From Bacteroidales bacterium (lineage in GTDB: Bacteria > Bacteroidota > Bacteroidia > Bacteroidales > Bacteroidaceae), in NCBI GenBank assembly GCA_004555055.1, contig SFJN01000120.1:1-8093 (forward strand): 8,093 nt of DNA. Reading direction: 5' to 3'. Shown here piece after piece: positions 1 to 5,290 of this stretch (position 1 is its first letter; each line of letters opens with the position of its first letter). The notes beneath the pieces were generated by a model that saw nothing but the letters and a program-made list of their open reading frames with translations, made no database searches and had not been told where the DNA came from. Both the position numbers and the translations under genes were made by a program.

Positions 1-179
1 TGCTTGCAGCTGACGGTGATGCTGAGGCGGTCGTCGCGGTGCACCACGGCTTCATGTTTGCGCTCGAAATGATAGCGTTCGCCCACCTGCATGTCCTGCA
101 GATACACGAAGTCCTTGCTGCTGACGCAGGAGGACAATGCCAGCAATGCTGACAGGAACAGGAAAAGAATTCTTGACAT
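1..179 (-). CDS. Polysaccharide export lipoprotein, Wza/BexD-like (N-terminal part, cut by window edge)
   Basis: The frame read leftwards from the ATG at 177-179 is open to the window edge and gives 59 residues. It starts with a charged MSR, a hydrophobic stretch (residues 4-15) and a lipobox LSSC with the lipidated Cys at residue 18, so it is a type II signal peptide. After it come VSSKDFVYLQDM and, near residues 50-57, DDRLSITV. This order (Cys, short Ser-rich linker, VYLQDM, then a D-D-R-L-S-I strand) is what Bacteroidota outer-membrane polysaccharide export proteins look like at the start of the poly-export domain (family knowledge). The product would form the outer-membrane export channel, usually with a Wzc-like kinase encoded next; that gene would lie outside the window. 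It is last in the minus-strand gene series and is preceded by a 512-bp gap, so it may have its own promoter. I saw no strict Bacteroidota -7 box (TAnnTTTG). Confidence 0.78.
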   Translation of the reverse strand, partial: MSRILFLFLSALLALSSCVSSKDFVYLQDMQVGERYHFERKHEAVVHRDDRLSITVSCK

Positions 180-213
180 TGTATGTAGGGATGTTCTAAA
201 TTTCTTGTTAATC

Positions 214-350
214 GGTCCGTAACAGCGCAGCGCTCCGTATCAGCGTCAGCGCTCCGTAACAGCGTCAGCGCTCCGTATCAGCGTCAGCGCTCCGTAACAG
301 CGTCAGCGCTCCGTAACAACGCCAGCGCTCCGTATCAGCGTCAGCGGTCT
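214..350. repeat. 19-bp tandem array upstream of the export gene
   Basis: Units begin at 214, 232, 251, 270, 289, 308 and 327, with a partial copy at 346. The first spacing is 18 bp and all others are exactly 19 bp. The consensus is GCTCCGTAWCAGCGTCA with small changes; the 214 and 346 copies begin GGTC instead of GCTC. The array ends 35 bp upstream of the export-gene start and is noncoding in the gene direction. The core CAGCG(T)CAGCG links it to two variant units in the 9-bp array at 583-690. Function is unknown; a protein-binding array or a slippage-prone spacer is possible. Confidence 0.9.
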
Positions 351-359
351 AGAACCGCT
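343..359. other. Small perfect stem-loop at the array edge
   Basis: AGCGGT (343-348) and ACCGCT (354-359) are perfect inverted repeats around a 5-nt loop, CTAGA. The centre contains TCTAGA, the core found in the large 9-bp array at 2836-2979. There is no T-run on the transcribed (minus) side, so it does not look like an intrinsic terminator. Whether it folds in RNA is inference. Confidence 0.45.
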
Positions 360-562
360 ATAAAATCCATAAAAAGCCCCGCCCGACGACCACGGATGAA
401 AGGGAAAGGGAAGAAAGGCCGAAAGCCGTCTGGGCTGGGGCAGGCTACCACGCCGGTAACCACACACGATATGTGTGTATTTTTTGGGGGGGGGAATGTA
501 TTTCTGGAATCTGTATTTTTTAGGGGAGTGTATTTTGGCAGGAGGGGCTATCGCCCACATCC
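351..562. other. Non-repeat part of the 512-bp gap before the export gene; T6G9 tract and short motif copies
   Basis: I see no credible gene here; the open frames are short, shifted and unlike any known protein. The section holds a hairpin (ACACAC 462-467 pairing with GTGTGT 473-478), then T6 (480-485) and G9 (486-494). TGTATTT occurs four times, at 476, 497, 512 and 529, three of them followed by G-runs or GG. In the mRNA sense these read as C-runs followed by AAAAAATACA. The hairpin followed by TTTTTT would fit a weak terminator for plus-strand transcription, but no plus-strand gene precedes it. The region probably carries regulatory sequence for the export gene; that is inference from position. 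Confidence 0.5.
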
Positions 563-690
563 TCCGGAATCATCCCGGATTATCCGGAACATCCGGAACA
601 TCCGGAACATCCGGAACATCCGGTCCAGCGCAGCGGTCCGGTTCATCCGGAACATCCGGTTCATCCGGTTCATCCGGTTCAGCGCAGCGG
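563..690. repeat. 9-bp TCCGGA-type tandem array after the HprK-like gene
   Basis: From 583 the units keep an exact 9-bp phase (583, 592, 601, 610, 619, 628, 637, 646, 655, 664, 673, 682). Ten have the core TCCGGA or TCCGGT followed by ACA, TCA or similar. Two slots, 628-636 and 682-690, are replaced by the same unit, GCGCAGCGG, which resembles the 19-bp array nearby. A lone TCCGGA at 563 and a degenerate copy near 573 lie slightly out of phase. The array ends one base before the stop codon of the HprK-like gene (692-694). Confidence 0.93.
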
Positions 691-691
691 T

Positions 692-1582
692 CTATAATCC
701 CGAAAGCCCACTGGCACAAACCTGTGCGGCGTCGGCATCGGGGCGGCAAAGGAGGCGTCCGACGGGAACGGCGGTCACCACCGCGGAGAGGGTGGCATAG
801 AGGGCGCGCGAGAGCACACCGTCGGAAGGGATGACGGAGCATCCCGGAAGGATGGCGGTGAGGGCTTCGACGTCCGCCAGCGGGACGAACCGGTTGTCGG
901 GGGCCTGCTGCAGACGGACGATGCCGGCGAGGGGAACGACGGCATTATGGTAACATGCCGTCTTGCCGCTCCACGGACTGCCCCACACCACCGGACCGTC
1001 GGCGGAGAGGCGGAGGATGGGGTTGTCGTCGTTGAGGAGCGTGGCACCGGCAAAGGTCTGCAACCATTGCCGGGCGTGGGTGCTCTTCCCGGTACCGCTC
1101 TTCCCCATAAACAGGAAGGCGCGGTGCTGCCACACCACGGCGGCAGCATGGAGGGAGATGCCGTCATGGAGGAGGATGGCCTGCGAAAAGGCTATGCGGA
1201 GCATCGACGAAAGGGCGGCTCCGGCATAGGGGTCGTCCCAAAGGATGTGGGCACGGAGGCGGCGGAACCGGCTGTCGGCAAGCATCGTATGCTCCGGACC
1301 TTGCGGCGAGCAGCGGAGGAGGATGCGGTAACCGCCACCATGGGGGAGGCGGAACAGCCGCGTGACACCCATATCGTTCTCTGCCACATCAAGGAGTATA
1401 TCCCCCTCCGTCATCGGGGGGAGGCCTTCCTCCACGGCAGAGAGCGCAACCAGCGCCTCGTCACCTTCGGAAGGTGCCCCGCGGAAATCGCGGAACGAGG
1501 GCAGCAGCGTCTCCACAGCGGCATACGGTGGCAGCAACAGACGGATGCCGCACCCCGCCACAGAGAACATATAGGATTGCAT
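692..1582 (-). CDS. HPr kinase/phosphorylase-like P-loop protein (HprK-related)
   Basis: The predicted protein has 296 residues. The P-loop GKSGTGKST is at residues 160-168, after a strand AFLFM. An acidic pair NDD (184-186) sits where HPr kinases carry their Walker-B-like Asp residues, and GSPWSGK (201-207) is a motif I associate with HprK-related proteins. SLHAAAV (143-149) supplies the conserved His ahead of the P-loop. The N-terminal half is unlike the regulatory domain of classical HPr kinases, and the protein sits in a polysaccharide locus, so a role in carbon catabolite control is unlikely. Relatives occur beside PqqD-like and nucleotidyltransferase genes and, in some lasso-peptide clusters, phosphorylate peptides (family knowledge). 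The substrate here is unknown. The ATG at 1580-1582 is preceded by no clear Shine-Dalgarno sequence; Met5 is an alternative start. The stop is TAG. Confidence 0.82.
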   Translation of the reverse strand: MQSYMFSVAGCGIRLLLPPYAAVETLLPSFRDFRGAPSEGDEALVALSAVEEGLPPMTEGDILLDVAENDMGVTRLFRLPHGGGYRILLRCSPQGPEHTMLADSRFRRLRAHILWDDPYAGAALSSMLRIAFSQAILLHDGISLHAAAVVWQHRAFLFMGKSGTGKSTHARQWLQTFAGATLLNDDNPILRLSADGPVVWGSPWSGKTACYHNAVVPLAGIVRLQQAPDNRFVPLADVEALTAILPGCSVIPSDGVLSRALYATLSAVVTAVPVGRLLCRPDADAAQVCASGLSGL

Positions 1583-1606
1583 GGGAGTAAGGGATTTTTC
1601 AGTTCG

Positions 1607-1705
1607 TCCGGAACCTCCGGACCATCCGGACCTTCCGGAACCTCCGGAACCTCCGGAACTTCCGGACCATCCGGTCCATCCGGGCCTTCCGGACCATCCG
1701 GCCGC
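1607..1705. repeat. 9-bp TCCGGA tandem array between nucleotidyltransferase and HprK-like genes
   Basis: Eleven units in strict 9-bp phase start at 1607, 1616, 1625, 1634, 1643, 1652, 1661, 1670, 1679, 1688 and 1697. The core is TCCGGA in eight and TCCGGT, TCCGGG or TCCGGC in the others. The 3-base spacers are CCT, CCA, CCT and ACC-like variants. The array starts 16 bp after the nucleotidyltransferase stop and ends 24 bp before the HprK-like start. Because the core is its own reverse complement, neighbouring units in RNA could pair as 6-bp stems with 3-nt loops. Confidence 0.95.
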
Positions 1706-1720
1706 CCCTCCGTAATCCCC

Positions 1721-2806
1721 TCAAACCTGCCCCCGCAGGAGCTGCGCCACCATCCAGAAGGCCTCAGATGGCGCATAGCGGAGGGAGAACCCGAGATGCC
1801 GCACAAAGGCGGCGGCGGTGCGGCACTTGCGGTGCCACGGAGCGACGGCAGCCTGGGAACGTGCCGAGGCATACTGCCCGAAGTTCCCGCCGCGGAGGAC
1901 GATACGCATCAGAGCCTGCGACGAGGCGGAGGCATCGGCATAGGGAAGTTCGGCGGCGGAAAGACGGAAGTCGTTGCGGAGGCAACCATGGAGGAGTCGC
2001 TGCCAACGTTCGAGCCCCGTCTCGCGGCACAGCCGGTGGAAGGCCTCACCGTAGGAGACGGAAGGGATGCTGCGGCAGAGACACGCCACATCGCACAGCT
2101 GGCGCAGACCGATGCCGTGACCCATGGCATGTTTGAGGATGTGCGAGGAGAGCATCAGCATCTCCAGGGCGGGGGCGGGAATCTCCACAGGGAAGGCATC
2201 GTCGCCGATGGGACGTACCACAAACCCTTCGTGGACCTCAGCATCCTGCACCAGCGATTGCAGACGCGGATTGTAGAGGTCGAGGAGACGGGGATGGTGC
2301 TCCACCTTCACCCCACACCATATATAATATATACTGCCGTCGGGCTCCCGCTCCACATGCACCCCCTGGCGCCGTACCCACGCTTCCGCCCGTTGGGCAT
2401 CGCCGCTGTGGGGGAAATAGAGGTCGATGTCGCCGGCCTGGCGCAGGAGAGGATGGCGATAGCACTGCGCCGAAGCCTGTCCTTTGAGGAGCACGGGCCG
2501 CAGACCCTCCGCCCAGAAGGCGTTGCAGAGCCGGCGGAGGACGGTGTTCATCGTCCGGTTGTGACGCACGATGCGGTCGGTAGCCGCCAGCCACCGCAGG
2601 ACGAGGTCCTCGGGCGGGAGCATTGCCTCGGGCAGACAGTCGAGACCGTCATATGCCAGTGCCGTCACCGTCTGCTCCTCCGCCAGACGGAAAACCCGCT
2701 GCCAGGCTTCGGGAGAGAGGGGGAAGAGTGCCACATCGGGCGGAGTCTTCCACAGCGCGGCCCTCAGCAGGGCGAGCAATACCTGCGTCTCCACATCGTA
2801 GTTCAT
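1721..2806 (-). CDS. Nucleotidyltransferase family protein (PF14907-like)
   Basis: Starting at the ATG 2804-2806 the protein has 361 residues; the frame can be extended 3 codons to a TTG, which I judge less likely. Diagnostic motifs are VLLKG (105-109), then a conserved Arg (122) and GDIDLY (125-130), whose two Asp residues would bind the metal ion, as in the nucleotidyltransferase fold. KVEHH (167-171) and the His-rich HAMGHGIGLRQLCD (226-239) follow, also typical of this family. The C-terminal third is helical and basic with no recognised domain. Such proteins often sit beside PqqD-like and HprK-like genes, as here, and are proposed to transfer nucleotide or phosphate groups in peptide or polysaccharide modification (family knowledge); the acceptor is unknown. 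Upstream lies an A8 stretch (sense strand, 2820-2827), typical of Bacteroidota leaders. Confidence 0.85.
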   Translation of the reverse strand: MNYDVETQVLLALLRAALWKTPPDVALFPLSPEAWQRVFRLAEEQTVTALAYDGLDCLPEAMLPPEDLVLRWLAATDRIVRHNRTMNTVLRRLCNAFWAEGLRPVLLKGQASAQCYRHPLLRQAGDIDLYFPHSGDAQRAEAWVRRQGVHVEREPDGSIYYIWCGVKVEHHPRLLDLYNPRLQSLVQDAEVHEGFVVRPIGDDAFPVEIPAPALEMLMLSSHILKHAMGHGIGLRQLCDVACLCRSIPSVSYGEAFHRLCRETGLERWQRLLHGCLRNDFRLSAAELPYADASASSQALMRIVLRGGNFGQYASARSQAAVAPWHRKCRTAAAFVRHLGFSLRYAPSEAFWMVAQLLRGQV

Positions 2807-2835
2807 GCCAGACAATTTCTTTTTTTTACGGAGGT

Positions 2836-2979
2836 TCCGGAGGTTTCGGAAATTCTAGAGATTCTAGAGATTCTAGATTTTCTAGGATATCTAGAGTTTC
2901 TAGAGTTTCTAGAGTTTCTAGAGTTTCTAGAGTTTCTAGAAATCCTAGATTTCCTAGATTTTCTAGATTTTCTAGAACA
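2836..2979. repeat. 9-bp array changing from TCCGGA to TCTAGA cores
   Basis: Sixteen units in unbroken 9-bp phase run from 2836 to 2971. The first is TCCGGA, the second TTCGGA, and from 2854 the core is TCTAGA (11 exact copies), with TCTAGG at 2881 and CCTAGA at 2944 and 2953. Five consecutive units (2890-2934) are identical, TCTAGAGTT, which suggests recent expansion. The array begins two bases after the PqqD-like stop codon and ends about 29 bp before the nucleotidyltransferase ATG. CTAG, rare in many bacterial genomes, occurs 14 times. Confidence 0.96.
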
Positions 2980-2981
2980 TG

Positions 2982-3248
2982 CTAAATCACCAGCCCCTGT
3001 TCTTTCCATTCCGCCAGTTGGCGTTCCACATCGGCGAGGGCGGTGGCGGGGTCCACATCGAAGTCTTCGCAGAGGCGTTGCGCCAGGATGTCGGCCCGGC
3101 AGCCCTCCTCCTCGGCATAGCGCCAAATGTGGGCGGCGGTGTTGTTGAGGGTGTAGACGTGGGTAAGGTTGACGCGGCCCGAAGCCGCATCGGCAATCAT
3201 ATAGCGCTGCCCCAGACGATGGAGCAGCAGATCAGGTTTCAATCTCAT
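2982..3248 (-). CDS. PqqD-like small protein (possible peptide-recognition element)
   Basis: From the ATG at 3246-3248 the protein has 88 residues, the normal PqqD-family length. It opens MRLKPDLLLHRLGQRYMI, an N-terminal beta-hairpin pattern, then has VNLTHVYTLNNTAAHIW (26-42), close to the family pattern hxhN.TA..IW, and a helical C-terminal half ending EDFDVDPATALADVERQLAEW, as in other PqqD-like wing-helix proteins. PqqD domains bind leader peptides for modifying enzymes (family knowledge). Here it lies directly upstream of the nucleotidyltransferase and HprK-like genes, so it probably works with them. The frame extends upstream to ATGs at 3284 and 3323. The 3284 ATG has AGAGGAGG six bases before it, but that extension is built from repeat and hairpin DNA, so I prefer 3248. 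The stop is TAG. Confidence 0.8.
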   Translation of the reverse strand: MRLKPDLLLHRLGQRYMIADAASGRVNLTHVYTLNNTAAHIWRYAEEEGCRADILAQRLCEDFDVDPATALADVERQLAEWKEQGLVI

Positions 3249-3268
3249 GAATCTCTTTTGTTTGTCGT

Positions 3269-3282
3269 GGGGCGTCCGCCCC
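3269..3282. other. GC-rich hairpin just upstream of the PqqD-like gene
   Basis: GGGGCG (3269-3274) and CGCCCC (3277-3282) form a perfect inverted repeat, realistically a 5-bp G:C stem with a 4-nt loop. It ends 20 nt before the preferred ATG of the PqqD-like gene, and a single TCCGGA unit (3284-3289) abuts its other side. No T-run follows on the minus strand. It could affect translation or mRNA stability; this is inference from the inverted repeat alone. Confidence 0.45.
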
Positions 3283-3292
3283 ATCCGGAACC

Positions 3293-3340
3293 TCCTCTGA
3301 TATCCTCTTGTATCCTCTCCCATCCTCTCAAATCCTCAAA
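3293..3340. repeat. 10-bp TCCTCT tandem array overlapping the sugar transferase stop
   Basis: Five units begin at 3293, 3303, 3313, 3323 and 3333, exactly 10 bp apart. The first four start TCCTCT; the last is TCCTCA and contains the TGA stop of the sugar transferase gene (3336-3338). In the mRNA sense the units read AGAGGA plus four bases. Unlike the 9-bp family the core is not palindromic. Confidence 0.88.
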
Positions 3341-3956
3341 ACTTCTTGCCCGTAATGATGGACATGGAAGTGAGGAAGATAATCTTGATGTCGAGCCAGA
3401 GGTTCCAGTTTTCGAGGTATTCGAGGTCCATCCTCAGACGTTCGAGCATCTTCTCGAGCGTATCGGTATAGCCGTTGTAGAGCGTGGCACTCGAAAAGAG
3501 TCCCGGACGCATCTCGTAAAGCCGCTCATAGTCGGGATTCACCGCCATAATCTTCTCGACGAAGAACTGGCGTTCGGGACGGTATCCCACCACCGACATG
3601 TCGCCCTTGAGGACGTTCCACAGTTGCGGGAGTTCGTCGAGATGGTGCTCACGGAGGAAACGTCCCACCCTCGTCAGGCGTTTGTCGCCCTTGACGTAGA
3701 GCGCGGGACCGTCCTTCTCGGCCGTCACCGTCATGGAGCGGAACTTATAGAGCATGAAGGGCCGTCCGCCGCGACCGATACGCTCCTGCCGGAAGATGGC
3801 AGGACCGCCATCCTCGTGACGGATGACGAAATACAACACCACAAACGCCGGCGAGAACACCAGCAGTCCACATAACGCCACGAGCACGTCAAAAGCACGC
3901 TTCAACCGTTTTGCCGCTGTGCTCAGCGCCTTTTTCCTTATTTCTTTTGCACTCAT
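3336..3956 (-). CDS. Undecaprenyl-phosphate sugar phosphotransferase (PglC-like initiating transferase)
   Basis: The predicted 206-residue protein matches the small monotopic phosphoglycosyl transferase type. A basic N-terminus (KRLKR, 16-20) leads into FDVLVALCGLLVFSPAFVVLYFVI (22-45), the re-entrant membrane helix with its Ser-Pro break. FRQERIGRGGRPFMLYKFRSM (55-75) is the signature region, and HHLDELPQLWNVLKGDMSVVGYRPER (104-129) contains the catalytic Asp107-Glu108 pair and the phosphate-binding GYRPER. Length (about 200) and lack of extra transmembrane helices separate it from the long WbaP type. The enzyme would transfer a sugar phosphate from a UDP-sugar to undecaprenyl phosphate at the inner face of the cytoplasmic membrane, the committed step of polymer synthesis. 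The sugar cannot be predicted. The sequence upstream of the ATG is AT-rich with no Shine-Dalgarno match. Confidence 0.93.
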   Translation of the reverse strand: MSAKEIRKKALSTAAKRLKRAFDVLVALCGLLVFSPAFVVLYFVIRHEDGGPAIFRQERIGRGGRPFMLYKFRSMTVTAEKDGPALYVKGDKRLTRVGRFLREHHLDELPQLWNVLKGDMSVVGYRPERQFFVEKIMAVNPDYERLYEMRPGLFSSATLYNGYTDTLEKMLERLRMDLEYLENWNLWLDIKIIFLTSMSIITGKKF

Positions 3957-3994
3957 ACAGATTATCTCAACACATTTTCTATTGTATTCTTAAT

Positions 3995-4074
3995 TCCTCT
4001 GATATCCTCTCGTATCCTCTGATATCCTCTTCTATCCTCTTGTATCCTCTTCTATCCTCTTGCTTCCTCTCCCT
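3995..4074. repeat. 10-bp TCCTCT tandem array between GT4 and sugar transferase genes
   Basis: Eight TCCTCT cores lie exactly 10 bp apart at 3995, 4005, 4015, 4025, 4035, 4045, 4055 and 4065. The 4-base spacers are mostly GATA, CGTA, TCTA or TGTA. The array starts about 9 bp after the stop codon of the glycosyltransferase and leaves an AT-rich stretch of 38 bp (3957-3994) before the sugar transferase start. In the mRNA sense it is a purine-rich run of AGAGGATA units. Confidence 0.95.
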
Positions 4075-4082
4075 AAAAAAGA

Positions 4083-5189
4083 TTACAGTCCGGCATAGAG
4101 GGCGAGGCACTTGTCAATCATGCGGTCGATGGTGAAGAGTTCGCGAAAACGCTTGCGGGCACCTTCGCAATAACGGCTGTAGACCTCTTCGTCCTTCGTC
4201 ACCTCGCATATCGCCTCCGCCAGTGCCTTGGCATTTTCCGGCGGTACGTTCAGCCCCGACACCCCGTGACCGTTCACCCATGCCACCCCGCTTTCGGGAA
4301 TGGTGGTCGTCACCACCGGCTTGCCGCACGACATCGCCTCAATCTGAACGATGCCGAACGCCTCCGTCTTCTGCACCGACGGCAGGCTGAAGAGTGTGCA
4401 GGCGGTGTAGTATGCCGGCAGGTCCTCGTCGGGCACCCGTCCTATGAGCAGCACCTTGTCCTGCAGTCCGAGGTCGTGGATCTGCTGTTCGAGGTCTTCG
4501 CGCAGAGGTCCGCTGCCACCAATCACCACCACACAATCGTCGGGGAGATAGCGCGCCGCCTCCACCAGATAGCGGAAACCCTTGTAGGGCACCAGACGTC
4601 CGAGGGAGAAGATTATCCGCCGTCCGCCGAAGCGTTGCCGCAGACGTTCCGCCCCCGCAGCGTCAGGCTTCACCGCCTCGATGCCGATGGGCAGATGGGT
4701 GGTCTTGTGCTGCATATGGCGCAGGAAGGGCGATTGGGCGACATACACCGGTGAGGTTCCGACGATGATGTCGGCACGCCGCACCAGCCATTCCTGCATC
4801 GGCAGGTACATCTTCAGCAGGCGTTTCTGCCGCACGATGTCGCTGTGCCAGTGCAGCACCACCCGTCCCTTGTAGCCCGAGCACCACAGCGCCAGACAGG
4901 CAGTGGGGTCGGGATGGTGGATATGGATGATGTCGTAGTTGTGACATATCTTCCGCAGCATGGCCACCATGGCCGGGGAGATCATCGTTGCCGACACCTT
5001 CTTCAGCGTATGACAGCAGAACAGGCGGGCGCCATGTTCCAGTTCCACGGTGCGTGTACCACCCTCGATGGCGGCACATAGCATATCGCACGCCACCCCG
5101 CGGGCAGCGAGGCCCGTCATCAGGTCGTACATCACCTTCTCCACCCCACCCTTTATGGGGTAGAACTTTCCAACTTGTAATATTTTCAT
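4083..5189 (-). CDS. GT4-family glycosyltransferase
   Basis: From the ATG at 5187-5189 the protein has 368 residues, normal for GT4. A TTG two codons earlier keeps the frame open but is a poor start. The N-terminal domain begins MKILQVGKFYP with a Gly-Gly loop GGVEKV (14-19) and IIHIHHPDP (87-95). The C-terminal domain has GRLVPYKG (197-204), the nucleotide-sugar binding segment, and the E-x7-E motif from Glu276 to Glu284 within EAFGIVQIE, followed by AMSCGKPVV. These are hallmarks of retaining GT-B glycosyltransferases (family knowledge). It is cytosolic or membrane-associated and would add a sugar to the lipid-linked glycan begun by the sugar transferase encoded just downstream. Donor and linkage cannot be read from sequence. 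Confidence 0.92.
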   Translation of the reverse strand: MKILQVGKFYPIKGGVEKVMYDLMTGLAARGVACDMLCAAIEGGTRTVELEHGARLFCCHTLKKVSATMISPAMVAMLRKICHNYDIIHIHHPDPTACLALWCSGYKGRVVLHWHSDIVRQKRLLKMYLPMQEWLVRRADIIVGTSPVYVAQSPFLRHMQHKTTHLPIGIEAVKPDAAGAERLRQRFGGRRIIFSLGRLVPYKGFRYLVEAARYLPDDCVVVIGGSGPLREDLEQQIHDLGLQDKVLLIGRVPDEDLPAYYTACTLFSLPSVQKTEAFGIVQIEAMSCGKPVVTTTIPESGVAWVNGHGVSGLNVPPENAKALAEAICEVTKDEEVYSRYCEGARKRFRELFTIDRMIDKCLALYAGL

Positions 5190-5216
5190 CAAGCGTTATT
5201 GATATGGTACAGATGT

Positions 5217-5288
5217 TCCGGAGGCTCCGGATGATCCGGATTTTCCGGAAGGTCCGGATTTTCCGGATGGTCCGGATGATACGGAAAA
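5217..5288. repeat. 9-bp TCCGGA tandem array between two glycosyltransferase genes
   Basis: Eight units in exact 9-bp phase start at 5217, 5226, 5235, 5244, 5253, 5262, 5271 and 5280. Seven cores are TCCGGA and the last is TACGGA. Spacers include GGC, TGA, TTT, AGG and TGG, more varied than in the array at 1607-1705. The array starts two bases after the stop codon of the upstream glycosyltransferase and ends 27 bp before the start of the next. Confidence 0.94.
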
Positions 5289-5290
5289 TT

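Noticed and set aside
461..485. Intrinsic terminator (ACACAC/GTGTGT hairpin then TTTTTT)
   Set aside because: It would act only on plus-strand transcription, where no gene precedes it; the stem has only three G:C pairs.
303..560. 85-codon minus-strand frame in the gap before the export gene
   Set aside because: It overlaps the 19-bp repeats and G/T tracts, is rich in Pro, Tyr, Lys and Arg without domain features, and has no initiation context. It was considered as a precursor peptide but has no leader/core pattern.
583..690. CRISPR array
   Set aside because: Units are 9 bp with 3 variable bases; there are no 20-40 bp spacers or cas genes.
1607..1702. 9-bp arrays as coding sequence for a Gly/Ser/Pro-rich repeat protein
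   Set aside because: A 9-bp period naturally gives repeated tripeptides in all frames. The arrays sit between stop and start codons of well-defined genes and no credible start or domain adjoins them.
947..3148. Very long plus-strand open frame (733 codons)
   Set aside because: It runs antisense through three well-supported minus-strand genes. The frame stays open because of high GC and because 9-bp arrays add no frameshift or stop; its product is low-complexity and matches no known family.
5190..5192. TTG start two codons upstream for the GT4 gene ending at 4083, and similarly TTG at 2813-2815 for the nucleotidyltransferase
   Set aside because: In both, an ATG lies 1-3 codons downstream at the usual family start, so the TTG only extends the open frame.
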